DNA of 64,000 nucleotides, taken from positions 55,981 to 119,980 of the forward strand of contig CAKULY010000003.1 of the NCBI GenBank assembly GCA_934667505.1, read 5' to 3'. Positions within the stretch are counted from its first letter, which is position 1. Each line of letters begins with the position of its first letter. Position numbers and translations under genes: made by a program. The notes under the pieces were generated by a model that had not been told where the DNA came from, did no database searches, and was given only the letters and a program-made list of their open reading frames with translations. Below, one piece after another: positions 25,771 through 34,770 of the stretch. The stretch is from an uncultured Treponema sp. GTDB taxonomy: Bacteria > Spirochaetota > Spirochaetia > Treponematales > Treponemataceae.

Positions 25771-26385
25771 ATGCAAGTTTACTTTATGCGGCACGGTCAA
25801 ACAGATTGGAACAGAGAGTTACGAATTCAGGGAACAACAGACATTCCTTTGAACAAAAATGGAATAGAAGTCGCTGAAATCACTGCGAAAAATGTATTTG
25901 AAGCAGGAATCCGATTTGACCTGATTTATTCAAGTCCGCTTGTCAGGGCAAAAAAAACTGCCCAAATAATGAACGAATATCAAAAAGTTTCTATCGTAAC
26001 AGATTCAAGAATCGCAGAATTTGACTTTGGACAGGCAGAAGGCGTGACTTATGATGTTCTAAAAACCGAGCCTAGGTTTTCCATGCTAAAAAACTGGTTT
26101 TTAGATCCCGAACATTATGTAGCTGAGCTTGGTGCCGAAAGTTACAACAGTTTTTTTAAAAGATTAAATGATTTTCTTGAAAACGAAATAAAGCCTCTTG
26201 AAAATAAGCTTAATAGCGTTTTAATTGTTTGCCACGGCGGTGTTGTTCGCGGTCTTTTAAAAGTAATGCTAAACTGGGATATTACAAAGTTCGCTCAAAC
26301 GAAAATACCAAACTGCGGTTTAAACTTGGTTCTGCTTAAAAACGGCTCTTTTATGCTGGATTATACAGCAAAAACTTTTTACTAG
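25771..26385 (+). CDS. Histidine phosphatase family protein (phosphoglycerate mutase-like)
   Basis: A 204-residue enzyme with the catalytic RHG motif (FMRHGQTDWN, His8), the SSPLVRAKKTA segment and the second His in VCHGGVVRG. It could be a cofactor-dependent phosphoglycerate mutase, a GpmB-like or a CobC-like phosphatase; sequence alone does not decide. The SD AAGGA precedes the ATG. It is monocistronic, between two R1 copies. Confidence 0.9.
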   Translation: MQVYFMRHGQTDWNRELRIQGTTDIPLNKNGIEVAEITAKNVFEAGIRFDLIYSSPLVRAKKTAQIMNEYQKVSIVTDSRIAEFDFGQAEGVTYDVLKTEPRFSMLKNWFLDPEHYVAELGAESYNSFFKRLNDFLENEIKPLENKLNSVLIVCHGGVVRGLLKVMLNWDITKFAQTKIPNCGLNLVLLKNGSFMLDYTAKTFY

Positions 26386-26403
26386 AGCTAAAGTTTAGGT
26401 TTA

Positions 26404-26529
26404 TAGCCCAAATTTCGAGCTTTTTATAACTTAAAAAAAAATGCTTCCAGTGAATTTTCAATTTGTTCAGACGGTTGTGTTCTCGCTTTGTTTGGACAGT
26501 GGTGCTGCGCAACCTTAAAAACTCTGAAT
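26404..26529. repeat. R1 repeat, forward orientation, right end lost
   Basis: It starts TAGCCCAAATTTCGAG and keeps the TTTCAATTTGTTCAGACGGTTG segment and the CGCAACC core remnant, then stops where the Pho-box-like repeats begin. It accounts for the first half of the gap 26386-26698. Confidence 0.7.
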
Positions 26530-26581
26530 TTCACTTAAATATCACAATTCCTTTCATTTTATTTCACACTTTCCTTATAAA
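26529..26581 (+). promoter_or_regulatory. Pho-box-like promoter of pstS
   Basis: TCAC or TCAT units start at 26531, 26542, 26554 and 26564, a spacing of 11, 12 and 10 bp, directly upstream of a TATAAA -10 box (26576-26581). No good -35 exists, as expected for an activator-dependent promoter. The periodicity resembles the direct repeats bound by PhoB/PhoP. Confidence 0.6.
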
Positions 26582-26698
26582 TTAATAGCAGATGTTGGTT
26601 TAGTAAAACCAGCATAATAGTAATAAGATAAAACGGTCGAATGATACCTGTTTTAATCTTTAATAGTTTGTTTTCAAACTTATTTATAGGAGTTATGT

Positions 26699-27565
26699 AT
26701 GAAGTGTTTGAAAAAAATTGGAAAATTGGTTTTAGGTGTTGCAGCTGCTCTTTCAATTGCATCTTGTTCTAGTGGAAAGTGGAACAAAAATTCTCAAATT
26801 GATGTTTTGAGCCGCGAAGAAGGAAGCGGTACTAGAGGCGCTTTTATTGAACTGTTCGGAATCGAGCAAAAAGATTCTTCTGGAAAAAAAGTAGACTACA
26901 CAACAGATGAGGCTGCAATTACAAACTCTACAGCCGTAATGCTGAGCAGTGTCGCAGGCGATAAATATTCAATAGGCTACGTTTCTTTAGGCTCGTTAAA
27001 CGATTCTGTAAAGGCTCTAAAAATTAATGGAGTTGTTCCGTCTGTTGAAAACATTAACAATGGAACTTATAAAATAAGCCGGCCGTTCAACATTGCTGTA
27101 AAAGATAATCTTTCAGATGTTGCGCAAGATTTTATAAGCTTCATTTTTAGCGAAGATGGTCAAAAAATAATTGTTGCCAACAAGTATATAAACGTTCCTG
27201 CTAAGAGCTACACTCCTGCAAGCGTATCTGGAAAGATTGTTGTTGCTGGTTCTAGCTCGGTTTCTCCTGTAATGGAAAAATTGATTGAAGGCTACAAAAA
27301 AGTAAATCCAAATGTAAATGTTGAGCTTCAAACTTCTGATTCTACAACTGGCGTTACTTCTGCTATTGAAGGAATCTGTGACATTGGCATGGCTAGCCGT
27401 GAATTAAAATCTTCTGAACTTGCGAAAGGTGTAAAGGGCATGGTTATCGCTGTGGACGGCATTGCTGTTGTAGCAAACAAAGAAAACCCTTATGAAAGCC
27501 TGGATAAAGATTCTGTTAAGAAGATATTTACTGGCGAAATCAAGAAGTGGTCTGAAATTCAGTAA
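26699..27565 (+). CDS. pstS: Phosphate-binding lipoprotein PstS, circularly permuted order
   Basis: A 288-residue periplasmic phosphate receptor with lipobox IASCSS. The segment usually found in the second half (SREEGSGTRGAF) is at residues about 36-47, and the usual N-terminal segment (GKIVVAGSSSVSPVMEKL) comes at about 179-196, followed by STTGVTSAIEG, DIGMASRELK and a final FTGEIKKWSE. All ligand-binding motifs are present in swapped order. I recall this order from clostridial PstS proteins. The SD is AGGAG. First gene of pstSCAB-phoU. Confidence 0.93.
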   Translation: MKCLKKIGKLVLGVAAALSIASCSSGKWNKNSQIDVLSREEGSGTRGAFIELFGIEQKDSSGKKVDYTTDEAAITNSTAVMLSSVAGDKYSIGYVSLGSLNDSVKALKINGVVPSVENINNGTYKISRPFNIAVKDNLSDVAQDFISFIFSEDGQKIIVANKYINVPAKSYTPASVSGKIVVAGSSSVSPVMEKLIEGYKKVNPNVNVELQTSDSTTGVTSAIEGICDIGMASRELKSSELAKGVKGMVIAVDGIAVVANKENPYESLDKDSVKKIFTGEIKKWSEIQ

Positions 27566-27574
27566 TGAACTTAG

Positions 27575-27618
27575 CGCAGTATTTTAGCAGGTTTTACAAA
27601 GCAAGCTGGAATACTGCG
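27575..27618 (+). other. Intercistronic hairpin between pstS and pstC
   Basis: CGCAGTATT (27575-27583) pairs with AATACTGCG (27610-27618), 9 nt after the pstS stop. No T-run follows. Such hairpins often protect the 3' end of binding-protein mRNA so that it outnumbers the permease message. Confidence 0.6.
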
Positions 27619-27665
27619 GTTTAATGTTGCGCAAATCAGTTTTGTTAGGTGTTGGTTGAAAGAAT

Positions 27666-28511
27666 ATGAAAACTAAAGAAAAGATTTTTGAAATTCTGTT
27701 TTTATTGGCGGCTTGTTTTTCAATTATTTCAGTTGTTTTAATCTGTTTGTTTCTCTTTGTAAATGGCATACCTGCAATGCAAAAAATAGGTTTCTTTAAT
27801 TTTCTTTTAGGAGAAAAATGGAAACCTAGCAATGAACTTTTTGGAATCCTTCCAATGATTTTAGGCAGCATTTATGTTACCGCAGGGGCAATTGTAGTGG
27901 GAGTTCCTATCGGGCTTATGACAGCTGTATTTCTTGCGAAGTTTTGCCCAGAGAAACTTCACAAGATGCTAAAGCCTGCTGTAGATTTGCTGGCTGGAAT
28001 TCCTAGCGTCGTCTATGGATTTTTTGGACTTACAGTTATTGTTCCTGCAGTAAGAAATATTTTTGGCGGAACAGGAAGTTCAATGCTCACGGCTTCAATT
28101 CTTCTTGGAATAATGATTCTTCCAACCATAATAAGCGTTTCGGAAGCGGCTATAAACGCAGTTCCTCAAAACTATTACGAAGGGGCAAGAGCACTCGGCG
28201 CAACGCACGAGCGCAGCGTTTTTAGAACAATGCTTCCTGCTGCAAAGTCTGGAATTATGGCAGGAATCGTTCTTGGTATAGGCCGCGCAATCGGCGAAAC
28301 TATGGCAGTTATAATGGTTGCCGGAAACCAGGCCCGTATGCCAGAGGGACTTTTAAAAGGTGTAAGAACATTGACGGCGAATATTGTAATCGAAATGGGA
28401 TACGCCGCAGACTTGCACAGAGCTGCGCTTATTGCGACAGGCGTTGTTTTGTTCGTGTTCATTTTAATCATAAACGTCTTGTTCAATATAATAAAAGAAA
28501 AAAAGGTTTAG
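27666..28511 (+). CDS. pstC: Phosphate ABC transporter permease PstC
   Basis: A 281-residue inner-membrane permease with about six helices. The EAA-type loop is EGARALGATHERSVFRTMLP, and IGRAIGETMAVIMVAGN is family-typical. The SD is weak (TTGAAAGAA). It pairs with PstA. Confidence 0.95.
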   Translation: MKTKEKIFEILFLLAACFSIISVVLICLFLFVNGIPAMQKIGFFNFLLGEKWKPSNELFGILPMILGSIYVTAGAIVVGVPIGLMTAVFLAKFCPEKLHKMLKPAVDLLAGIPSVVYGFFGLTVIVPAVRNIFGGTGSSMLTASILLGIMILPTIISVSEAAINAVPQNYYEGARALGATHERSVFRTMLPAAKSGIMAGIVLGIGRAIGETMAVIMVAGNQARMPEGLLKGVRTLTANIVIEMGYAADLHRAALIATGVVLFVFILIINVLFNIIKEKKV

Positions 28512-28607
28512 TTTATTGGATTTTAATAAGGTTTGAAGCTGGAACTGTTCGCAAGCTTAATCGAGTTTGCTGTTCATGTTTTATAGTTCCCTTTAAGAGA
28601 GGTAAGG

Positions 28608-29435
28608 ATGAAGTTCTTAAAATCTTCTGCAGTGTCAAAAATTGAAAGGTATTTAGTTTATTTTTGTGCTTTTCTTACAGTTGGCATACTTGTGTTTATG
28701 CTTGGATATATACTAATAAAAGGTGTGCCTTATTTAAAACCGTCTCTTTTTTCTGTGCATTACACTTCAGAAAACTGCTCAGTTTTTCCCGCTCTTGTAA
28801 ACACTCTTACAATGACATTTTTAGCCCTGCTTATAGCTTGTCCTTTGGGAATTGGCAGCGCTATTTTCTTGGTTGAATATGCAAAAAAAGGAAATAAATT
28901 TGTAAAACTTGTTCGTTTGACAACAGAAACTCTTACAGGCATTCCTTCGATTGTGTATGGTCTTTTTGGAATGCTGCTGTTTGTTACATATCTTCACTGG
29001 GGATATTCACTTATTGCAGGCAGCTGCACCTTAGCCATAATGATTCTTCCTACTGTAATGCGGACAACAGAAGAAGCCCTTCTGGCGGTTCCGGATTCTT
29101 ATAGGGAAGGCAGCTTTGGGCTTGGAGCTGGAAAGGTCAGGACAATTTTTAAGATTGTTCTTCCAAGCGCTGTGCCCGGAATTTTAAGCGGAATTATTCT
29201 TGCAACAGGCCGCGTTGTAGGAGAAACTGCCGCTCTGATTTACACTGCAGGAACGGTAGCAAAAATTCCTGCGAACATCTTTGGTTCTGGCAGAACGCTG
29301 GCAATTCATATGTACGTTCTTAGTTCTGAAGGCTTGCACACAGAGCAGGCTTTTGCAACTGCGGTAGTGCTTCTCATAATTGTAATTCTTATAAATGCTT
29401 TTTCGACCTTTTTGGCAAAAAAAATAAAAAAATAG
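28608..29435 (+). CDS. pstA: Phosphate ABC transporter permease PstA
   Basis: A 275-residue permease. The coupling loop is EGSFGLGAGKVRTIFKIVLP and the helix ATGRVVGETAALIYTAG is conserved. The SD AGAGAGG precedes the ATG. The 96-bp gap from pstC holds GGAACT and AGTTCC arms (about 28542 and 28585) that can form a stem. Confidence 0.95.
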   Translation: MKFLKSSAVSKIERYLVYFCAFLTVGILVFMLGYILIKGVPYLKPSLFSVHYTSENCSVFPALVNTLTMTFLALLIACPLGIGSAIFLVEYAKKGNKFVKLVRLTTETLTGIPSIVYGLFGMLLFVTYLHWGYSLIAGSCTLAIMILPTVMRTTEEALLAVPDSYREGSFGLGAGKVRTIFKIVLPSAVPGILSGIILATGRVVGETAALIYTAGTVAKIPANIFGSGRTLAIHMYVLSSEGLHTEQAFATAVVLLIIVILINAFSTFLAKKIKK

Positions 29436-29447
29436 GCAGGAATTTTT

Positions 29448-30206
29448 ATGGAAAACGATGTAAAACTTAAAATTGAAAACTTGGATTTGTATTACGGTGA
29501 TTTTCACGCATTAAAAAATATAAATCTTGACATATATAAAAACAAAATAACGGCCTTTATTGGACCGTCTGGCTGCGGAAAATCTACTCTCTTAAAATCG
29601 TTGAACAGGATGAACGACCTTGTAGAAGGCTGCCGCATCACAGGAAACATTTTTCTTGATGGGCAGGACATTTTTAAAACAAAGGATGTAAACGAATTGC
29701 GAAGAAAAGTTGGAATGGTTTTCCAAAAACCAAACCCTTTTCCGATGAGTATTTATGACAATATCGCCTTTGGACCTAGAACACATGGAATAACAAAAAA
29801 AAGCGAGCTTGATGAAATTGTTGAGACATCCTTAAAAAACGCCGCAATCTGGGACGAAATGAAAGACAACTTAAAGAAATCAGCCTTGGCTTTAAGCGGA
29901 GGACAGCAGCAGCGGCTTTGCATCGCGCGGGCTCTTGCGGTTCAGCCTGATGTCCTTCTTATGGACGAGCCTACATCTGCGCTTGATCCAATCTCAACTT
30001 CTAAAATTGAAGACTGCGTAATGCAGCTAAAAGAAAAATACACAATCGTAATTGTTACCCACAATATGCAGCAAGCGGTTCGTATTTCAGATAAAACGGT
30101 ATTCTTCCTTTTAGGAGAAATTATAGAAACTGGAGATACAGAGCAAATATTCTCTATGCCAAAATGTGCGAAAACTGAAGAATACATTTCAGGAAGATTC
30201 GGTTGA
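29448..30206 (+). CDS. pstB: Phosphate ABC transporter ATPase PstB
   Basis: A 252-residue cytoplasmic ATPase. Walker A is GPSGCGKST, the signature is [15 protein letters not shown] and Walker B is [25 protein letters not shown] is the H-loop. [16 protein letters not shown] is typical of PstB. It starts 12 nt after pstA with an AGG-type SD. Confidence 0.97.
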   Translation: MENDVKLKIENLDLYYGDFHALKNINLDIYKNKITAFIGPSGCGKSTLLKSLNRMNDLVEGCRITGNIFLDGQDIFKTKDVNELRRKVGMVFQKPNPFPMSIYDNIAFGPRTHGITKKSELDEIVETSLKNAAIWDEMKDNLKKSALALSGGQQQRLCIARALAVQPDVLLMDEPTSALDPISTSKIEDCVMQLKEKYTIVIVTHNMQQAVRISDKTVFFLLGEIIETGDTEQIFSMPKCAKTEEYISGRFG

Positions 30207-30223
30207 TTTAAGTTTTTGAACAA

Positions 30224-30238
30224 GTTTGCGTTGCAAAC
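30224..30238. repeat. Small palindrome GTTTGCGTTGCAAAC
   Basis: A 6-bp stem, 3-nt loop unit in the pstB-phoU gap. The identical 15-mer recurs at 48041-48055 and a variant at 22690-22704. Confidence 0.6.
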
Positions 30239-30299
30239 CGTCTTTTATATTTTTAAATATGCGTAAACTGAATATTTTTAGCTTGTTGAGGAAAATAAA

Positions 30300-30938
30300 A
30301 TGAGAGAAAAATACAAAGAAGAACTTTCAAGTTTAAACGAAAATCTTATTTCCATGGGAAAACTTATTGAAGTTGCAATACAGCAGACAGTCCTTGCTTT
30401 GACAGAGAAAAATTGTGATTCTGCGTATGCAATAATGAAGAACGACGATGCAATTGATTCTAAAGAAAGAGAAATTGAACAGCAGTGCATAAAGCTTCTG
30501 CTTCAGCAGCAGCCAGTTGCAGGCGACCTTAGAGTTATTACATCGGCACTGAAAATGGTAACAGATATGGAACGAATCGGCGATCACGCCTCGGATATTG
30601 CGGATTTAATAATCAAATTGCCAGACTTTAAGTATAACGGTCTTGAAAATATCAATAAAATGTCTGCAGAAGTCATCAGCATGCTTCACAATAGCCTTGA
30701 GGCATATATTTCTAAGGACGTTTCAAAGGCGCTTGCTGTTATTGCCCAAGACGATATTGTGGACGATTTGTTTTATTCCGTAAAAACAAGCTTAGTAAAC
30801 GAAATAAAAAAATCTGAAAACGGAGAGCAAATTTTAGACTACTTGATGATTGCCAAATATTTTGAACGGATTGGCGACCATGCCACAAATATCGCCGAAT
30901 GGGCAATTTTTTCTATTACAGGACAATTTAAGCGATAG
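30300..30938 (+). CDS. phoU: Phosphate transport regulator PhoU
   Basis: A 212-residue all-helical PhoU with two repeats, each with the metal-binding motif: METDxERIGDHA-like sequences (MVTDMERIGDHASDIA, about 91-106; IAKYFERIGDHATNIAEWA near the C-terminus). It down-regulates PstSCAB and two-component Pho signalling in known systems. No phoR/phoB pair is in the window. The SD is TTGAGGAAA. A perfect 11-bp stem (30925-30935 with 30941-30951) spans the stop codon. Confidence 0.95.
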   Translation: MREKYKEELSSLNENLISMGKLIEVAIQQTVLALTEKNCDSAYAIMKNDDAIDSKEREIEQQCIKLLLQQQPVAGDLRVITSALKMVTDMERIGDHASDIADLIIKLPDFKYNGLENINKMSAEVISMLHNSLEAYISKDVSKALAVIAQDDIVDDLFYSVKTSLVNEIKKSENGEQILDYLMIAKYFERIGDHATNIAEWAIFSITGQFKR

Positions 30939-30950
30939 TTTCGCTTAAAT

Positions 30951-31014
30951 TTCACAAAGTTTTACGTTTTGTTTGCAAACACTTCATTAAAAACGAACAA
31001 AAACTTTCTATACT
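30951..31014 (+). promoter_or_regulatory. Possible Pho-type promoter of the porin-like gene
   Basis: TTCAC, TTTAC, TTTGC and TTCAT units recur at about 30951, 30961, 30972 and 30983 (10-11 bp period), followed by a TATACT -10 box (31009-31014). The last unit lies further from the -10 than in the pstS promoter, so this is weaker evidence. Confidence 0.4.
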
Positions 31015-31064
31015 TCAGCCATAAACTGATGTTTTATTCTTGACTTTTTATTGGAGGTAAAATT

Positions 31065-32078
31065 ATGAAAAAACATTTTATTGCAACTGCGGTGCTTCTT
31101 AGTTTTCTTGGCGGCGCGTTTGCGCAGTCTGTTTCCTTGTCAAATACTTTTGGCGGAGATTCAGACAATACAAAGGCTGATGACTTTTTGATTTTCGACA
31201 AGGATTTTAACAAGCAAGCCGTAAGTGTTGGAGACAGAGTTCAGCTGGATGTCGCTTCTGAAAAGCTCGATTCCAGAATAAGATTGGATATTACAAATAA
31301 ACTTTCACTTTCTGGATATGTAAATCTTCGTCCAGTTGAATTTTTGAATTTTATAGGTGGAAACAAATTCTTTTCAAAGTGGGCAATTCCTTCGGCTTCG
31401 CTTCTTGCAAATGACGACGTAGTTAGTTACGGAAAACTTGCTGACAATGACGGTGCAGGTGTTGTCCTTGATATTGCAGGCTTTAAATTTTCAACTGCAG
31501 TAGCCGCTGAAAGTCGCCTTAATTTGAACTTCGGATTGCTTTATTCTCAAAAAGATATGTTTAATGTAGGTTTTACAGCTCAGGACGTAACTGAAAAATC
31601 TGTAAGTTTCGGTTGGTTTGCAGGGCTTAATAGTATAAAAAATCTTACATTGAACGCAGGCTATGTCTACAACTACAATAATGATGATTATTTGCCATCA
31701 ACTGAACACGCATTGCAAGTTAGTTATTCTTACGACTTTGGCGATTCAGGATGGTTTTTGGCAAGCGATATGCAGATTGGTCTAAATAATATAAAAGGCG
31801 ACGGAAGCGGAGACGCTTATGCACAGGACGGAATTCCATACTATATAGCATTAGCAGCTTCTTATGCGCCTTTAGATAACCTTAATTTGAATCTAAAAGC
31901 TGATGTAAGGCACGGCTTGGAGTCTGACAAAGATAACAACTATGTTCTTTATCCTTACGGAGAATACAAAACAAGCGTGGGAACATTCACATTAGGAGTT
32001 CGCACTGCTTTTGATACAGATGGATTTGCAGGTCTTTCAATTCCATTTAGCTGGAAATACAAACTTTCTAAAAAATAA
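31065..32078 (+). CDS. Putative outer-membrane beta-barrel protein
   Basis: A 337-residue protein with a signal peptide cleaved after GGAFA. The rest alternates hydrophobic and polar residues with many amphipathic strands and ends in an aromatic-rich FSWKYKLSKK, as in treponemal porin-like proteins. It follows phoU by 126 nt and its upstream region resembles the pstS promoter, so it may be a phosphate-starvation porin (inference). A strong SD GGAGG precedes the ATG. No family name can be given from sequence alone. Confidence 0.75.
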   Translation: MKKHFIATAVLLSFLGGAFAQSVSLSNTFGGDSDNTKADDFLIFDKDFNKQAVSVGDRVQLDVASEKLDSRIRLDITNKLSLSGYVNLRPVEFLNFIGGNKFFSKWAIPSASLLANDDVVSYGKLADNDGAGVVLDIAGFKFSTAVAAESRLNLNFGLLYSQKDMFNVGFTAQDVTEKSVSFGWFAGLNSIKNLTLNAGYVYNYNNDDYLPSTEHALQVSYSYDFGDSGWFLASDMQIGLNNIKGDGSGDAYAQDGIPYYIALAASYAPLDNLNLNLKADVRHGLESDKDNNYVLYPYGEYKTSVGTFTLGVRTAFDTDGFAGLSIPFSWKYKLSKK

Positions 32079-32115
32079 ACAAAAAGCTCGGCTTTCGAGC
32101 TAAAATCTAATGCCT

Positions 32116-32152
32116 AAAACTTCGAGGATAGGTCATTCTCGAAGTTTTTTTT
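32116..32152 (+). terminator. Rho-independent terminator
   Basis: AAAACTTCGAG pairs with CTCGAAGTTTT, followed by more T. It closes the pst/porin block. The stem is similar to the R1 end sequence ACTTCGAG. Confidence 0.8.
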
Positions 32153-32195
32153 GTTCTTTTTTCTTCCGGCTTAGGAGCTTAAATTTGAAATCTTG

Positions 32196-32224
32196 TTGAG
32201 AATAACGGCTATTTTTATTATAAT
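32196..32224 (+). promoter_or_regulatory. miaB promoter, leaderless arrangement
   Basis: TTGAGA (32196-32201), 17 bp, TATAAT (32219-32224), then 6 nt to the ATG at 32231. There is no SD. Confidence 0.7.
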
Positions 32225-32230
32225 TTAAGT

Positions 32231-33619
32231 ATGACTTATTTTTTTGAAACTTATGGCTGCGAAATGAATGTTGCAGAAAGTGCTGCCGTTGAACAACTTC
32301 TTATTTCTAGAGGCTGGAAAAAGGCAAGCAACATTCAGTTGAGCGACATGATTATAATAAATACTTGCTCCATTCGAAAAACTGCAGAAGACAGAATTAT
32401 TGGAAGATTAGGCTGGTTTACAGGGCTAAAAAAAGTTCGCGAATGTAAACCTGACGCAAAAATAAAATTGTTAGAGGATGCGGCAGAATACACAAAAGAT
32501 GGACCAAAGCCTCTTACGCTAGTTTTTATGGGCTGCATGGCAGAACGACTTTTGGATTCTGTAAAGAAGGACTGGCCTTGCATAGACTACGTTGTGGGCA
32601 CTTATGCAAAGCATCATTTTGGCGAAATAATAGATGCCGTTGAAGAAGGGCGGCCAGCTTTTATTCCTGATGATACTGAACAGTACAAGTTTGCGCCTGT
32701 TTCTTACGAGCAGGGGAACTTTGGCTGCTTTGTTCCAATAATGCACGGTTGCAATAATTTTTGCACATATTGCATAGTTCCTTACGTTCGCGGAAGAGAA
32801 GTTAGCCGTCCAGTTGAAGATATTTTAAAAGAACTTGATACCTTAAACGGATATGGAGTTCGCGATGTAACCTTGCTAGGTCAAAATGTAAATTCTTATC
32901 ACGGAAAAGATTCCGACGGTAACGATACAGATTTTGCGGCTCTGCTTCAAATAATTGCAAATCACCTTAAAAAAACAAATTCTTCTATCGGTTGGGTGCG
33001 TTTTACTTCTAGCCATCCAAAAGACTTTAGCGATTCTGTTATCGAAGTTATTGCAAAAGAAAAAGTTCTTTGCCACCACATACATCTTCCTGTTCAAAAC
33101 GGCTCGACCGCCGTATTAAAAGCTATGAACCGCCATTACACTCGCGAACAGTATTTAGAGCTTGTTGAACGCATAAAAAAAGCTATTCCAGATGTTTCCC
33201 TTACCACTGACATTATGATGGGATTTCCTGGCGAAACTGAACAAGACGTTGAGCAGACTTTAGATTTAATGAAAAAGGTTCGCTACGAATCAGCAATGAT
33301 GTACTACTATAATCCTAGGGAAGGGACGCCGGCTGCAAAAATGGAGCAATTGCCTGCGGAGGTAAAGAGCGAACGCCTGCAAAAGGTCATCGATTTGCAG
33401 CTTGTAATTACACAGGAAGAAATGCAGAAAAATGTTGGGCAAACCGTGCAGGTTCTTGCAGAAAGTGTTAGCCGCGATAATAAAAACGAGCTTCTAGGAA
33501 AAACTGCCCGCAATGAAAAAGTTGCCTTTCCTGCGGAAAAAAATATGATTGGAAAATTTTTAACAGTTCACCTTGACGAGCTTAGCGGACACACATATCG
33601 AGGAACTGTTGTAAATTAG
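32231..33619 (+). CDS. miaB: tRNA-2-methylthio-N6-dimethylallyladenosine synthase MiaB
   Basis: A 462-residue radical SAM methylthiotransferase acting on A37 of tRNA. The N-terminal UPF0004 domain has Cys in YGCEMN, INTCSIR and MGCMAE (auxiliary 4Fe-4S). The radical SAM cluster is in HGCNNFCTYCIVP. A C-terminal TRAM domain ends in HTYRGTVVN. Residues about 60-85 contain an extra segment (LKKVRECKPDAKIKLLED). The message is predicted leaderless. Confidence 0.96.
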   Translation: MTYFFETYGCEMNVAESAAVEQLLISRGWKKASNIQLSDMIIINTCSIRKTAEDRIIGRLGWFTGLKKVRECKPDAKIKLLEDAAEYTKDGPKPLTLVFMGCMAERLLDSVKKDWPCIDYVVGTYAKHHFGEIIDAVEEGRPAFIPDDTEQYKFAPVSYEQGNFGCFVPIMHGCNNFCTYCIVPYVRGREVSRPVEDILKELDTLNGYGVRDVTLLGQNVNSYHGKDSDGNDTDFAALLQIIANHLKKTNSSIGWVRFTSSHPKDFSDSVIEVIAKEKVLCHHIHLPVQNGSTAVLKAMNRHYTREQYLELVERIKKAIPDVSLTTDIMMGFPGETEQDVEQTLDLMKKVRYESAMMYYYNPREGTPAAKMEQLPAEVKSERLQKVIDLQLVITQEEMQKNVGQTVQVLAESVSRDNKNELLGKTARNEKVAFPAEKNMIGKFLTVHLDELSGHTYRGTVVN

Positions 33620-33647
33620 TAGGTCAAAAATAATTTAAGAGGTGTTT

Positions 33648-34067
33648 ATGATTGTAAAGCTGATTATTTCAATTGTTTGCGTAGTTGTTTTAGCCTTTTT
33701 TGCAGGCTTCAATCTTGATAACAAATGCGATGTAAATGTTTTATTTCATACATTTTCGCAAGCGCCAGTTTTTTTAACGATTATAATTTCTTTTGTGGCT
33801 GGAGTAATTGTAACTTTGCCGTTTGCTTTTATTAATAAATCCGCAAGAAAAGGCAAGCTTGAAAAGAAAATTGCTGAAAAACTAAAAAAAGCCGAAATCA
33901 AGCAAAAAAAAGATTCTAAAAAACCAGAAGAAAAACAAAATTCAGTTTTCCAAAGCGTTGAAAAAAAAGTGACAGAATCTTTGGAAAAAGAACCTGCAAA
34001 AGAAAAAAACGAAAATCTTTCTGAAGAAACAGCTTCTTCTCAAGCTGAAACAGGGTGTCCTGTATGA
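33648..34067 (+). CDS. LapA-domain-like small membrane protein
   Basis: A 139-residue protein with two N-terminal membrane helices (about 3-22 and 40-62) around a short loop, the DUF1049/LapA pattern (FFAGFNLDNKCDVNVLFHTF; VAGVIVTLPFAF), then a long charged Lys/Glu tail that is probably coiled coil. The ATG at 33648 is preferred to an upstream GTG because GAGG lies at proper spacing. It overlaps the next gene in ATGA. Confidence 0.72.
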   Translation: MIVKLIISIVCVVVLAFFAGFNLDNKCDVNVLFHTFSQAPVFLTIIISFVAGVIVTLPFAFINKSARKGKLEKKIAEKLKKAEIKQKKDSKKPEEKQNSVFQSVEKKVTESLEKEPAKEKNENLSEETASSQAETGCPV

Positions 34068-34765
34068 AAATAAAAATATTTGTTCTTATCGCTTTTTCAT
34101 TGTCTTTATCAAATTTGCTTTTTGCGCAAGAGCTTACTGCAAAAAAAATGTCTGAACAGGCAGTTCTAAAAGAAAATCCTGAAGATGCCGTAAAGTATAT
34201 TCAGTCTGTTATAGGAAATATCTCTGTTCCAGCAGAAAAAAAGGCTGCCTATGCGTTTTTGGGAACCCTTCAAGAAGCTATGGCTCTTTATGCAGATGCT
34301 CAAAAGTCCTATTCAATAGCAGCTGGCATTACCGCAGGCAATGCTGAAGGAATGCCTAAAAAATCTAGCGAACGGCTTGTAATTGACGCCGTTCGATGCG
34401 CCTTAAGTGCCGGCGACTACGAAAATGCAAAAAATTGGCTTAATTCCGCAGTTCGCAATTCAAAAAGCGAAGAAATTCAAGCGACTGTAAAACTTTACGA
34501 CCAATGGTGCGCATTGAGCAGCGCAGAATCCTATGAACAGACAATTGAACCAGTCGCCATGCTAAAAGCGTATTTGGAAATCCCTTCAATGCAAATACAA
34601 AAGCCAGCAGTTCTTCTAACGCTTTGGTATATAACTGGCGAAAAAACTTATTCTCAAATGCTTGAAAATGAATATCCGCTTTCGCCGGAAGCCGCAATTG
34701 CAACTGGAAAAGCGCAAATTTATCCCGCACCTTTTTGGTACTTTGTACCTAGAAAAATAGAATAG
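34064..34765 (+). CDS. Periplasmic protein of unknown function with helical repeats
   Basis: A 233-residue protein with a signal peptide cleaved after LLFAQ. The mature part is helical with TPR-like segments (AAYAFLGTLQEAMALYADAQ; AVRCALSAGDYENAKNWL). Start overlaps the previous stop (34064-34067), so translation is coupled. No family recognised; it may be a treponemal envelope protein. An R2 repeat follows 5 nt after the stop. Confidence 0.7.
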   Translation: MKIKIFVLIAFSLSLSNLLFAQELTAKKMSEQAVLKENPEDAVKYIQSVIGNISVPAEKKAAYAFLGTLQEAMALYADAQKSYSIAAGITAGNAEGMPKKSSERLVIDAVRCALSAGDYENAKNWLNSAVRNSKSEEIQATVKLYDQWCALSSAESYEQTIEPVAMLKAYLEIPSMQIQKPAVLLTLWYITGEKTYSQMLENEYPLSPEAAIATGKAQIYPAPFWYFVPRKIE

Positions 34766-34770
34766 CTTAA

